Source: Mycobacterium colombiense
GTDB taxonomy: Bacteria; Actinomycetota; Actinomycetes; Mycobacteriales; Mycobacteriaceae
Direction of reading: 5' to 3'
DNA: 64,000 nt
NCBI RefSeq assembly: GCF_001665835.1
Contig: NZ_LZSX01000079.1
Span: 94,975-158,974 of the forward strand
Of the stretch, positions 1 through 8,998 are shown one piece after another (the stretch's first letter is position 1; every line of letters starts with the position of its first letter). The notes beneath the pieces are model-generated. The model searched no databases, was not told the DNA's origin, and saw nothing but the letters and a program-made list of their open reading frames with translations. Made by a program: the position numbers and the translations under genes.

Positions 1-1
1 T

Positions 2-1375
2 CTGTCCGGCCAGGTGCTTGCCGCGGTGACCGCCAGGCAACCCGGCGAACTGGCGATGCAACGCGACACCGCCGCCGTCGTCGTCACCCGCGGGCTGGAT
101 GGCTTGCGCCCCTACTTCACCGGCTACCTGCCGACGTTGATGCTCGCCGCGATCCTGACCCCGGCGACCGTCGCCGTGGTTGCGGCCTACGACCTGAAAT
201 CGGCGGTAGTCGTGGCGATCACGCTGCCCCTGATACCGATCTTCATGGTGCTGATCGGGCTGGCCACCGCCGACCGGTCGGCCGCGGCGCTGGCCGCGAT
301 GACGACGCTGCAGGCCCGGTTGCTGGACCTGATCGCGGGCATCCCCACCCTGCGGGCGCTGGGCCGCAGCTCGGGCCCCGAACATCGCATCGCCGAACTG
401 GCTGCGGCGCACCGCCGCTCGGCCATGGCGACGCTGCGGATCGCCTTCCTGTCGGCCCTGGTGCTGGAGCTGCTGGCCACGCTCGGGGTGGCGCTGATCG
501 CCGTCGGAATAGGCCTTCGACTGGTGTTCGGCGAGATGACCCTGACCACGGGTTTGACCGTCCTGTTGCTGGCGCCGGACGTGTACTGGCCGCTGCGCCG
601 CATCGGCGTGGAGTTCCATGCCGCGCAAGACGGCAGGGCCGCCGCCGGTGCCGCGTTCGCCCTCATCGGCGAGCCGACCGCGTCGGCGGCCGGGACTCAG
701 AAGGTCACCGCGCGCGGCGCGCGGATTCGCCTCGACCATCTGACCGTGGACGGCCGCGACGGCCAGGCGCCACACGATCTGAGCGCGGTCATCGAACCCG
801 GCACGGTGACCGTGCTGACCGGGCGCAACGGCGCCGGCAAGAGCACCACCCTGCAGGCGATCGCCGGCATCAGCGTGCCGTCGTCGGGCCGGGTCATCGT
901 GGACGGTGTTGACGTCGCCGATCTGGAGCCCGCCGGCTGGTGGGCGCAGCTGTCCTGGCTGCCCCAACGACCGGTGCTCGTGCCGGGCACCGTCGACGAC
1001 AACCTGAAGCTGCTCGGAGGTCTTGACGACACCGAAAAGGCCTGTGCCGATTCCGGATTCGACGCGGTGCTGGCCGAGCTGCCAAATCGGGGCGACACCG
1101 TGCTCGGGCGCAGCGGTGTCGGGCTGTCGTTGGGGCAGCGCCAACGGCTGGGTCTGGCCCGTGCGCTCGGCTCGACGGCCGCCGTGCTGTTGCTCGACGA
1201 GCCGACCGCACACCTGGACGCCGCCACCGAGGACCGCGTCTTGCGGGCCATCGTCGAGCGGGCCCGGGCCGGTGCGACCGTGATCGTCGTCGGCCACCGT
1301 GCGCCGGTGCTGGCCATCGGTGACCGGGTCATCGAAGTCGTCGCCGAGCGGGGGGCGCGATATGCCCCGGCGTGA
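2..1375 (+). CDS. cydD: CydD, ABC exporter half of the cytochrome bd assembly transporter (5' end cut off)
   Basis: The reading frame is open from the window edge, so the true start lies upstream and about 457 codons of a roughly 530-residue protein are present. Visible parts are hydrophobic ABC transmembrane segments, then an ATPase domain with Walker A GRNGAGKST (about 820-850), signature LSLGQRQRLGLARAL and Walker B VLLLDEPTAHLD. CydDC is an inner-membrane exporter of cysteine/glutathione-type thiols (or acts on haem) needed to assemble cytochrome bd oxidase. The stop overlaps the cydC start by 14 nt, so the two half-transporters are translationally coupled. Assignment to CydD rather than CydC rests on order and on similarity to the mycobacterial pair Rv1621c/Rv1620c; cydAB would lie upstream, outside the window. 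Confidence 0.93.
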   Translation: MSGQVLAAVTARQPGELAMQRDTAAVVVTRGLDGLRPYFTGYLPTLMLAAILTPATVAVVAAYDLKSAVVVAITLPLIPIFMVLIGLATADRSAAALAAMTTLQARLLDLIAGIPTLRALGRSSGPEHRIAELAAAHRRSAMATLRIAFLSALVLELLATLGVALIAVGIGLRLVFGEMTLTTGLTVLLLAPDVYWPLRRIGVEFHAAQDGRAAAGAAFALIGEPTASAAGTQKVTARGARIRLDHLTVDGRDGQAPHDLSAVIEPGTVTVLTGRNGAGKSTTLQAIAGISVPSSGRVIVDGVDVADLEPAGWWAQLSWLPQRPVLVPGTVDDNLKLLGGLDDTEKACADSGFDAVLAELPNRGDTVLGRSGVGLSLGQRQRLGLARALGSTAAVLLLDEPTAHLDAATEDRVLRAIVERARAGATVIVVGHRAPVLAIGDRVIEVVAERGARYAPA

Positions 1376-3071
1376 TCCGCTCGTGGACGCTTTGACACTG
1401 CTGCGCCCGCGGCTGCCCCGCGTCCTGGCGGCGATTGCGCTAGGGGTGCTCTCGCTGGCTAGTGCGCTGGCCCTGGCCGGTGTCTCGGCATGGCTGATCA
1501 CCCGGGCCTGGCAGATGCCGCCCGTGCTGGACCTGTCGGTGGCGGCGGTCGCGGTTCGGATGTTCGCGATCTCGCGCGGCGTGCTGCACTACTGCGAGCG
1601 ACTGGCCACCCACGACACGGCCCTGCGCGCGGCCGGCACCGCACGGGTACAGATCTACCAGCGGCTGGCCCGCGGACCGGCGGCGGCCGCCGTCCGGCTG
1701 CACAGCGGTGAACTGGTGGCGCGGGTGGGCACCGACGTCGACGAGCTGGCCAACGTCCTGGTGCGCGCCCTGGTGCCGATCGGCGTCGCGATGGTGCTGG
1801 CGCTGGCGGCAACCGCCGTCGTCGCGGCCACCTCGCCGGCCGCGGCCGCGGTGCTGGCCGTTTGCCTGCTGATCGCCGGCTTGGTCGCGCCCCGGCTCGC
1901 CGGCCTGGCCGCCGCGACGCAGGAAGACGTTGCGCGACAGCGTCATTCCGAACGCGACATGTCCGCGATGGTGGCCCTCGAACATGCCCCCGAGCTTCGG
2001 GTCGCCGGCCTGCTGCCCGATGTCATCGCCGAATCGCAACGGCGGCAACGCGCTTGGGGCGATGCCCTGGACGCCGCCGCCAAACCGGCGGCCATCGCCG
2101 AGGCGATGCCGACCGCGGCGATCGGGGCGAGCGTGCTGGGCGCGGTGGTGTGCGGGATCGGGTTGGCGCACGCGGTCGCGCCCACCACGCTGGCCGTGCT
2201 GATGCTGCTGCCGCTGTCCGCCTTCGAGGCGATGACGCCGTTACCGGCCGCCGCCGTCCAATTGACGCGGTCGCGGATCGCCGCGCGCCGCCTGCTCGAA
2301 CTGAGCCCGCCCGGGCCCGAGAACCCGACGGCGAGCGCGCCCACACCGGACGGCACCGGACGGTTGTCGGCCGACGTGCGTTCCGGTCACGACAACGCGG
2401 CTCGCTCGACCCGGATAACGGTGGATCTGCCCCCGGGTGCGCGGCTTGCCGTCACCGGCGCCAGCGGTTCCGGCAAGACGACGCTGTTGATGACGCTCGC
2501 CGGCCTGCTGGCGCCCCTGGACGGGCGGGTGACGCTGGACGGTACCGCCGTGAACGGGTTCGGCGAGGCCGACTTGCGCAGCGCGATCGGGTTTTTCGCC
2601 GAGGACGCCCATATCTTTGCCACCACCCTGCGCGACAACCTGTTGGTCGCCCGCGGAGACTGCCCCGACGACGAATTGACGGCAGCACTGGACGCGGTCG
2701 GCCTGGGCGCCTGGTTCGCCGGCCTGCCCGGCGGCTTGTCCACGGTGCTCACCGGTGGGGCGCAAGCCCTTTCGGCCGGCCAGCGCCGAAGGCTATTGCT
2801 GGCCCGGGCGGTGATCTCGCCCACGCGGATCGTGCTGCTCGACGAGCCCACCGAACACCTCGATGTCAGCGACGCCGAACAGGTTCTCCGCGACCTGTTG
2901 GCCCCGGATTCGCGGTTGATGTCCGCGCGGCGGACGGTGGTGGTGGCGACTCACCACCTGCCCGCGGGGCTGGGCTGTCGGCAACTACGCGTCGATGACG
3001 AGGTGACGCGTGTGCGCCCAGAGGTGTCGCCGGCGCGGCATGAATTCCAGCGACAGCAGCACGAACAGTAG
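1362..3071 (+). CDS. cydC: CydC, second half of the cytochrome bd assembly ABC transporter
   Basis: 569 residues from ATG 1362; an upstream in-frame start at 1299 lies deep inside cydD and is less likely. The N-terminal half holds the membrane domain (GVSAWLITRAW, then further hydrophobic spans). The ATPase domain follows with Walker A GASGSGKTT near residue 366, signature LSAGQRRRLLLAR, Walker B IVLLDEPTEHLD and a switch His in ATHHLP. It pairs with CydD to form the heterodimer. Its 3' end overlaps the convergent membrane-protein gene by 87 bp (2985-3071), so both transcripts carry antisense to each other there. Confidence 0.95.
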   Translation: MPRRDPLVDALTLLRPRLPRVLAAIALGVLSLASALALAGVSAWLITRAWQMPPVLDLSVAAVAVRMFAISRGVLHYCERLATHDTALRAAGTARVQIYQRLARGPAAAAVRLHSGELVARVGTDVDELANVLVRALVPIGVAMVLALAATAVVAATSPAAAAVLAVCLLIAGLVAPRLAGLAAATQEDVARQRHSERDMSAMVALEHAPELRVAGLLPDVIAESQRRQRAWGDALDAAAKPAAIAEAMPTAAIGASVLGAVVCGIGLAHAVAPTTLAVLMLLPLSAFEAMTPLPAAAVQLTRSRIAARRLLELSPPGPENPTASAPTPDGTGRLSADVRSGHDNAARSTRITVDLPPGARLAVTGASGSGKTTLLMTLAGLLAPLDGRVTLDGTAVNGFGEADLRSAIGFFAEDAHIFATTLRDNLLVARGDCPDDELTAALDAVGLGAWFAGLPGGLSTVLTGGAQALSAGQRRRLLLARAVISPTRIVLLDEPTEHLDVSDAEQVLRDLLAPDSRLMSARRTVVVATHHLPAGLGCRQLRVDDEVTRVRPEVSPARHEFQRQQHEQ

Positions 3072-4418
3072 CGGGACGATCTGCGTCATGGAGATCAGCG
3101 CGTAGCGCCGGGCGTCCAGCGCGTGCCACTTGCGCACGTACCGGTACAGCGACTCGAGGGCGATCAACGGGTCGAGAACGTGGATCAACCGGTAGAAGAC
3201 TCGCTGCGTCCAGCCACGATTCTTGGCGTCGAAGATTTCCGGGAACGCGGCGAAGGCAAGCGATACGCGCTGTGCCCCAGTCTCTTTGCCAGCCATGATC
3301 ATGTCGACGCTGAGCCGCTCGTCGAGGCCGTTGGGGGCGCTGCGCCGGCGCCACGGCACATCGAGGGTGATGTCGCTGCCCTCGCCGGCGGTGGCGTACC
3401 GGTGGAATGCCTGCACCGTGCCCGCTTTGTCCCGGGCGATGATGAGCTGGATTCCCGGGAAACGGCCCTCCAGCACGCCGTCGAGGTTCATGTGAAATCC
3501 GCGATCGGCGTGGGCCCCCTTAGATGACTCGCGCACCACCTCGGTGAGCTCGCCCAGCAGCTTGTCGTCGAGCCCCTGCTCCGACACGATTTCGGTTGTC
3601 ACACCGCAATTGTGGGTGCGCTTCACCGCCTGACGCAGGTTGCGGAATTTGCGGCCCACCATGTCGAAGCTGGACACGTCGACCACCACATCGCGGCCAA
3701 TCGGTATGGGCCGCAACGATTGTCCCAATACCGTCGAATCAGTCCACAGGCCCAGCCGCCGCTCGCCGCACCCCACCACGGCGATGCGCCATCCGTGGGC
3801 ATGGCACGTGGCGGCGAAATCGGCGACCAGTTCCGGGAAGTGGGCCTCGTCGCCGATCGGGTCACCACTGACCACGGCGATTCCCATCCGCGTCCGGTAG
3901 GCCAGCGCCGCCGTGCCGTCGGCGGTGAAGTGATAGCTCTTGCCGGTCTGCATGGTGAACGGCGCTAGCGCGTCGCCGCCGGTCGCGTTGATCAGCTTCC
4001 ACACGCGCGGCAGCTCACCGGGCCGCGGATACGAGGTCGTCGGCCACATCAACACCATGCCCGAGCTGGCGATCACCAGGTCACCGAGCAAATCGAAAGA
4101 CAGCACATGCAGGCCCAGTCCAGCCAGCACGAAGAAGGCGGCGGCGGTGGCGTGCATGGTCGTCACGGGCCGGCCCAGGAAGATGCCGCGAGCCATCCAG
4201 GCCACCGCCACCAGCACGGTCAGCGACCAGGCCAACCTGTCGGCGTAGTTCCAGCTCGGGTGGCTGTGGTGCCGAGCGAGGATCCCGATGAGCCAGCATG
4301 CCGCGCCGAACAGCGCCAACGCGCCAATCAACCGGGCCGCGAGCGAATCGACCGACACGACAACGCGTTCGCGCGCGCGGGGCCTTGCCACCGTGACGTC
4401 CACCGCTGGCCCGTTCAC
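2985..4418 (-). CDS. Membrane protein with a C-terminal LPG-synthase (DUF2156/MprF-like) domain, Rv1619 type
   Basis: Four or so N-terminal membrane spans (residues 20-130) precede a soluble GNAT-like DUF2156 domain of the phosphatidylglycerol lysyltransferase C-terminal type (from YHFTADG through GDPIGDE and FRNLRQAVKRT to LAFAAFPEIF). Such domains transfer amino acids from aminoacyl-tRNA to lipids in MprF/LysX, but no tRNA synthetase domain is present here and the real substrate is unknown. The frame could open at GTG 4442, but GTG 4418 is preceded by GGGAGG (4424-4429) with a 5-nt spacer, a near-perfect ribosome binding site, so I choose 4418 (477 aa). Matches M. tuberculosis Rv1619 in position and length. 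Confidence 0.85.
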   Translation of the reverse strand: MNGPAVDVTVARPRARERVVVSVDSLAARLIGALALFGAACWLIGILARHHSHPSWNYADRLAWSLTVLVAVAWMARGIFLGRPVTTMHATAAAFFVLAGLGLHVLSFDLLGDLVIASSGMVLMWPTTSYPRPGELPRVWKLINATGGDALAPFTMQTGKSYHFTADGTAALAYRTRMGIAVVSGDPIGDEAHFPELVADFAATCHAHGWRIAVVGCGERRLGLWTDSTVLGQSLRPIPIGRDVVVDVSSFDMVGRKFRNLRQAVKRTHNCGVTTEIVSEQGLDDKLLGELTEVVRESSKGAHADRGFHMNLDGVLEGRFPGIQLIIARDKAGTVQAFHRYATAGEGSDITLDVPWRRRSAPNGLDERLSVDMIMAGKETGAQRVSLAFAAFPEIFDAKNRGWTQRVFYRLIHVLDPLIALESLYRYVRKWHALDARRYALISMTQIVPLLFVLLSLEFMPRRRHLWAHTRHLVIDA

Positions 4419-4549
4419 AATCACCTCCCGATGCGCTGACACCAGCTGGGCGGGTTGATTACCGCCTCTGCACCGAATACCCGACTACGTCAAAGCTACG
4501 CCCGATCAGGCCGTTTAGGGCCCGAATTCGCGCGGAGATTTCGTAGCTA

Positions 4550-5476
4550 TTACCGGCCGGAAGATGGGAAGTATTTCAGCACCCCTTCTTGCACCACCGT
4601 GGCGAGCGGCTGCCCGGATCGGTCGAAGAAGTGCCCGGTACCCAAGCCCCGCGAATCAGCCGCCACCGGCGACGATGTGGAGTACAACACCCAGTCGTTG
4701 AAGTTGACCTGCCGGTGAAACCAAATGGAATGATTGGTCGAGGCGGCGAATATGCGGTCGAATCCCCAGGAAAGGCCGTGCGTAGTGATAACCGAGTCCA
4801 ATACCGTGGTATCCGACGAATACACCATTGTTGCCGTGTGCAATACGGGGTCGTCGGGAACCTCTCCCAAAGCCTTGACCCAGACCCGATTGTGCGGGAG
4901 CCGATCGCCCTTCGTGCGCATCACCCAGGCCGGGTCGTTGGTGTAGCGCCATTCGATGGGCTGCAGGGCGTTGACGAAGTGCGGAACGGTTTCTTCGTAG
5001 CCGCGCAGAAGTTCACCGATGGTGGGTTGCGTGTGCGGCTCGGCCACCTCCGGGGGCGCGATGCCGTGTTCCAGGCCGCGGCCGCCGGCCATGTAGGACA
5101 CCAGGGCCGTAGACAGCAGCGTGCCGTCTTGCATCGCATCGACGCGCCGATTGGCGAAGCGGCGCTCGTCGCGCAGCCGCGTCACGCGGAATTCGATGTC
5201 CTTGGCGGTGTCTCCCCCATTGATGAAGTGCACCGACAGCGCGCCCGGCGGCAGGTCGTCGCGAACCAGGCTGCGGCTGCTCGCGACGAACGACTGCGAC
5301 ATGAGCTGACCGCCGAAGGTCCGCATGGGGTTCTTGCTGGGATGCGAGCCGATGAACAGGTCGTCGTCGACACGGTGGAGGTCGAGGGTCGCCAGCAGCT
5401 CCGCGAAATCCGGATGGGTCTGTGTCGCGGCTTCGTCAACCGCATTCGGCTCTTGAGACTCACAGCCGGCCGGCAC
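4550..5476 (-). CDS. tesB: Acyl-CoA thioesterase II
   Basis: Two hotdog domains of the TesB family: an N-terminal one (RTFGGQLMSQSF, SVHFINGGD) and a C-terminal one with the expected Asp (SSDTTVLDS), the STNHSIWFH strand and the late Gln (VVQEGVLKYF). It hydrolyses medium- and long-chain acyl-CoA to fatty acid and CoA in the cytosol. GTG 5476 is chosen as start because GAGGAGAG lies 4 nt upstream and the resulting 308 residues fit the family; longer versions of the frame run into pyk. It starts 14 nt after the pyk stop and is probably cotranscribed with it, as Rv1617-Rv1618 are. Confidence 0.93.
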   Translation of the reverse strand: MPAGCESQEPNAVDEAATQTHPDFAELLATLDLHRVDDDLFIGSHPSKNPMRTFGGQLMSQSFVASSRSLVRDDLPPGALSVHFINGGDTAKDIEFRVTRLRDERRFANRRVDAMQDGTLLSTALVSYMAGGRGLEHGIAPPEVAEPHTQPTIGELLRGYEETVPHFVNALQPIEWRYTNDPAWVMRTKGDRLPHNRVWVKALGEVPDDPVLHTATMVYSSDTTVLDSVITTHGLSWGFDRIFAASTNHSIWFHRQVNFNDWVLYSTSSPVAADSRGLGTGHFFDRSGQPLATVVQEGVLKYFPSSGR

Positions 5477-5490
5477 ACGCTCTCCTCTAG

Positions 5491-6909
5491 TTAGACGTCG
5501 TCCTCCCCGATCCGGTGCACATGGATGAGGTTGGTTGACCCTACAGTGCCAGGTGGCGCGCCGGCGACGATGACCACCAGGTCGCCACGCTTGTAGCGAC
5601 CGAGCTCCAGCAGCGACTTGTCGACCTGGCGGATCATGCCGTCCGTAGAGGTCATCATCGGGACGATGAACGTTTCGGTGCCCCAGGTCATGGCCAGCTG
5701 ACTGCGCACCTCGGGCCACGCGGTGAAGGCGAGCAGCGGCAGCGGGGTGTGCAGGCGCGCGAGGCGCTTGACGGTGTCGCCGGACTGGGTGAAAGCGACC
5801 AGCGCCTTGGCGTCGAGCCGCTCACCGATGTCGCGGGCCGCATACGAGATCACGCCGCGCTTGGTGCGCGGCACGTGCGTCAGCGGCGGCGCGGCCGTGG
5901 AATTGTCCTCGACCGCGCAAATGATCCGTGCCATCGTCCGGACGGCCGCCATCGGATACTTCCCGACCGACGTTTCCCCGGACAGCATCACCGCGTCAGC
6001 GCCGTCCAGGACGGCGTTGGCGACGTCGGAGGCCTCGGCCCGGGTCGGCCGTGAGCTCTCGATCATCGAATCGAGCATCTGGGTCGCCACGATCACGGGT
6101 TTCGCGTTCTCCCGGGCCATCTGGATGGCCCGCTTCTGCACCAGTGGAACCTCTTCCAGGGGCAGCTCGACACCCAGGTCGCCGCGGGCCACCATGATCG
6201 CGTCGAAGGCCAGCACGATGGCTTCGAGATTGTCGACGGCCTCCGGCTTCTCCAGCTTCGCGATCACCGGCACCCGCCGGCCAACGCGGTCCATCACCTC
6301 GTGCACCAACTCGACGTCGGATGGCGAACGCACGAAAGAGAGCGCGACCAGGTCGACACCTAGTTCCAGGGCGAACGTGAGGTCGTCGATGTCCTTCTCC
6401 GACAAGGCCGGTGCGGACACGTTCATACCGGGCAGCGAGATGCCCTTGTTGTTGCTGATCGGCCCGCCCTCGAGGACGCTGCAGATGACGTCGTCACCCT
6501 CGATGCCCTCGATCACCAAGCCGACCTTGCCATCGTCGACCAAAATTCGGTCACCGACCGCGGCGTCCTCGGCCAGCTTCTTGTAGGTGGTCGACACCCG
6601 GTCGTGGTCGCCCTCGCAGTCCGCGACGGTGATCCGCACCGTTTCACCGTCGGCCCAGTAGGTGGGCCCGGTGGCGAAACGCCCCAGCCTGAGCTTGGGG
6701 CCCTGCAAGTCGGCGAGCACGCCGACGGCGCGGCCGGTGGCGTCGGATGCGGACCGGACGCGCTCGTACGCGGCCTTGTGGTCCGAGTAGTCGCCGTGGC
6801 TGAAGTTCAACCGGGCAACGTCCATTCCGGCCTCAACCAGGGCCAGGATCGACTCATCCGAATTCGTCGCAGGGCCAAGGGTGCAGACGATCTTCCCGCG
6901 TCTACTCAC
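5491..6909 (-). CDS. pyk: Pyruvate kinase
   Basis: 472 residues, the usual bacterial length. Visible are the N-terminal RRGKIVCTLGP, NFSHGDY, the catalytic Lys stretch VPVIAKLEKPEAVDNL, the metal-binding MVARGDLGVELPLEEV motif, the substrate loop ATQMLDSMIESSRPTRAEASDVANAV (in parts) and the C-terminal allosteric domain (FTQSGDTVKRLARL). It converts PEP and ADP to pyruvate and ATP. Start is GTG 6909; no purine-rich site precedes it, but TATGCT ends 8 nt upstream, so a leaderless transcript is possible (inference). tesB follows 14 nt downstream. Confidence 0.97.
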   Translation of the reverse strand: MSRRGKIVCTLGPATNSDESILALVEAGMDVARLNFSHGDYSDHKAAYERVRSASDATGRAVGVLADLQGPKLRLGRFATGPTYWADGETVRITVADCEGDHDRVSTTYKKLAEDAAVGDRILVDDGKVGLVIEGIEGDDVICSVLEGGPISNNKGISLPGMNVSAPALSEKDIDDLTFALELGVDLVALSFVRSPSDVELVHEVMDRVGRRVPVIAKLEKPEAVDNLEAIVLAFDAIMVARGDLGVELPLEEVPLVQKRAIQMARENAKPVIVATQMLDSMIESSRPTRAEASDVANAVLDGADAVMLSGETSVGKYPMAAVRTMARIICAVEDNSTAAPPLTHVPRTKRGVISYAARDIGERLDAKALVAFTQSGDTVKRLARLHTPLPLLAFTAWPEVRSQLAMTWGTETFIVPMMTSTDGMIRQVDKSLLELGRYKRGDLVVIVAGAPPGTVGSTNLIHVHRIGEDDV

Positions 6910-6975
6910 GCCGACCCAGCATAGTCGTGTGTAACCCTTACGGCCCGCAGATAGCTGCCGCCGCGCAGTGTGCTT

Positions 6976-7410
6976 TTACCCACCAAGAACGGTGGGAAAC
7001 AACGGGAAGGCGGGCAGGTTACGCAGGACCGTCCACGCGATCGTCGCGACAACGACGGTCAGCAACGCGGCCCTCGGCGGCAATCCCTTGCCGCGGGCGC
7101 GGCGCACCAGCAGCCATGCGGCCAGTAGCGGGAGTCCTACCAGCAGGAAGACGTTGTCGTGGACGGCGGCCATCAGGTCGCCGTGCAACACGTCATGCGT
7201 CATCCGCAGTCCGCCGCAAAACGGGCAATTCCAGCCGGTGAGCCATTTGAACGGGCACGTCGGGTAGATCGCACTCGGGCTGTGCGGGTCGGCCAGCGCG
7301 ACGTAGCCGAGCGCGCCACCCAGCACCGCGCCGGTCCCGGCCGCGATGGAGAGGCGATGACGACGCAGGCCGTGCGGGTGGGGTTGCACGGGTGGGTGAG
7401 GTTGCATCAT
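6976..7410 (-). CDS. DUF2752 membrane protein
   Basis: 144 residues with three hydrophobic spans and the DUF2752 hallmark CPFCGGLRMTHDVLHGD around residues 62-78, where a CPxCG pair is followed by T/H residues next to a membrane span. A Pro/His-rich N-terminus precedes the first span. The family occurs widely in bacteria as small membrane proteins of unknown function. It sits between pyk and lgt in the same orientation, like Rv1616 of M. tuberculosis. Two adjacent ATG codons (7408-7410 and 7405-7407) can start it. Confidence 0.85.
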   Translation of the reverse strand: MMQPHPPVQPHPHGLRRHRLSIAAGTGAVLGGALGYVALADPHSPSAIYPTCPFKWLTGWNCPFCGGLRMTHDVLHGDLMAAVHDNVFLLVGLPLLAAWLLVRRARGKGLPPRAALLTVVVATIAWTVLRNLPAFPLFPTVLGG

Positions 7411-7495
7411 CTAGCCGCTGACCTTGCGTTGGTCACGCTTTTCAGCATGCCAGATCCGTTGCGCTCCGCCGGGTGAAATCGGGACACGCCGGTGG

Positions 7496-8998
7496 TTAGC
7501 GGCCCGACAGCCGGTTCCGCAGTCGCGAGCCCCATCGCCGACGGGTTTCCGGCTGGGCTGGGCTCGTTGTGGCTTCGGGTTTCTCGGGTTCGGGTTTCTC
7601 GGGTTCGGGCTTCTCGGGTTCGGGCTCGATGGCCGCCGTCGACTCGGCTTCGGGTGTTTCGGCGTCGGGTGTTTCGGCGGCCGGTTCGTCTTCCGTTGCG
7701 GCTTCCGGCACTTCGGCTTCCGACTCCGGCTCTTCGACTTGCGCTTCTGGCTCTTCGAATTCCGCTTCTGGCTCTTCGGCTTCCGGCTCTTCCGTTACCG
7801 CCTCGGCTTCAGGCTCTTCGACTTCGGCAGCGGGCTCCTCGGTCTCGGGCTCTTCGGGTTCGACCTCTTCGGCCTCGACCTCTTCGGGCTCGGTCTCTTC
7901 GGGTTCGGCCTCTTCGGGCTCAGCCTCGCCGGGCTTCACTGCCGCGGAGTCCGCCACCGGTTCTTCGGCTTCCGCATCGGCGGCGGTGGTTTCGTCAGCT
8001 TCCGTCGTCTCCGCCGAGCCAGTGGCCGCCTCGGCCGCGGCGACGGACCCAGCGCCCGCCGCGGCCGTCGCTGCGGCCACCGTCGCAGGCTCGCCCTCCG
8101 GTTCGGCTTCGGCCGCTTCCTCGTCGAGGTATTGGTTGCCGCGCAGGCTCTCGGGATCTTCGCGGCCCTTGGGCGCCGCCATCAGATACACCACGGCGCC
8201 GATGAACACGAAAGTCGAGGTGAACGAGTTGATCCGGATGCCGGCGATGTGGGTGGCGGTGTCGTCGCGCAGCAGCTCGACACAGAACCGCCCCACGCAA
8301 TAGCCCGCCACGTACAGGGCGAACAGCCGGCCGTGGCCCAAATTAAAGCGCCGGTCGGCATAGATCAATGCGACGAAAATCAGGAAATTCCAGATCAATT
8401 CGTAGAGAAACGTCGGCTGCACCACGAAGGCGATCTGGCCCGTCGAGACGCCGTCCAGCGAATGCGGGTCGATGTATCCCGAGGGATCGCGCCGGTAGAA
8501 GACCTCCAGGCCCCACGGCAGCGTGGTTTCGCGGCCGTAGAGCTCCTGGTTGAAGTAATTACCGAGCCGACCGATGGCCTGCGCCAGAATGACTCCCGGG
8601 GCCAGCGCGTCGGCGAAGGCCGGCAGCGGAATCCCGTGCCGGCGGCAACCGATCCAGGCGCCGACACCGCCGAGCGCAACCGCGCCCCAAATGCCCAGAC
8701 CGCCGTCCCAGATGCGTACGGCCGCCCCGAGTCCGGCGCCGCCGGGGCCCCAATAAGTGCGCCAGTCGGTGGCCAGGTGATAGAGCCGGCCGCCGATCAA
8801 TCCGAACGGAACCGTCCACAGCGCGATGTCGTAGATCACGCCGCGCTCGCCGCCGCGGGCTTCCCAGCGCCGGTCACCGATCAGCAGTGCGGCCACGATG
8901 CCGGCGATGATGAACAGTGCATAGGCCCGGATGGGCAGCGGGCCGAGGTGCCACACCCCCTGCGGCGGGCTCGGGAAATAGGCCAGCAGTTTAGTCAC
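7496..8998 (-). CDS. lgt: Prolipoprotein diacylglyceryl transferase with a long acidic C-terminal tail
   Basis: The first ~285 residues are a complete Lgt: seven or so membrane spans, the RIWDGGLGIWG loop, the signature GRLGNYFNQELYGRE and a C-terminal VELLRDDTATHIAGIRINS stretch (in parts). Lgt transfers diacylglycerol from phosphatidylglycerol to the lipobox Cys of prolipoproteins at the cytoplasmic membrane. Residues ~290-485 form a low-complexity tail of Glu, Pro and Ala (EEPEAE, EPEKP units), ending in a basic RRRWGSRLRNRL patch. Ordinary Lgt is under 300 residues; long tails are known in mycobacterial Lgt (Rv1614). Its ATG overlaps the trpA stop by 4 nt. Confidence 0.96.
   Translation of the reverse strand: MTKLLAYFPSPPQGVWHLGPLPIRAYALFIIAGIVAALLIGDRRWEARGGERGVIYDIALWTVPFGLIGGRLYHLATDWRTYWGPGGAGLGAAVRIWDGGLGIWGAVALGGVGAWIGCRRHGIPLPAFADALAPGVILAQAIGRLGNYFNQELYGRETTLPWGLEVFYRRDPSGYIDPHSLDGVSTGQIAFVVQPTFLYELIWNFLIFVALIYADRRFNLGHGRLFALYVAGYCVGRFCVELLRDDTATHIAGIRINSFTSTFVFIGAVVYLMAAPKGREDPESLRGNQYLDEEAAEAEPEGEPATVAAATAAAGAGSVAAAEAATGSAETTEADETTAADAEAEEPVADSAAVKPGEAEPEEAEPEETEPEEVEAEEVEPEEPETEEPAAEVEEPEAEAVTEEPEAEEPEAEFEEPEAQVEEPESEAEVPEAATEDEPAAETPDAETPEAESTAAIEPEPEKPEPEKPEPEKPEATTSPAQPETRRRWGSRLRNRLSGR
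7581..7625. repeat. Three tandem 15-bp repeats in the lgt tail
   Basis: The unit TTCTCGGGTTCGGG(T/C) occurs three times head to tail and, on the minus strand, encodes three EPEKP-type pentapeptides in the acidic tail of Lgt. The surrounding 7626-8100 is also built of looser EEPEAE-coding repeats. Each 15-bp unit is in frame, so copy-number changes would lengthen or shorten the tail without breaking the gene. Confidence 0.85.
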
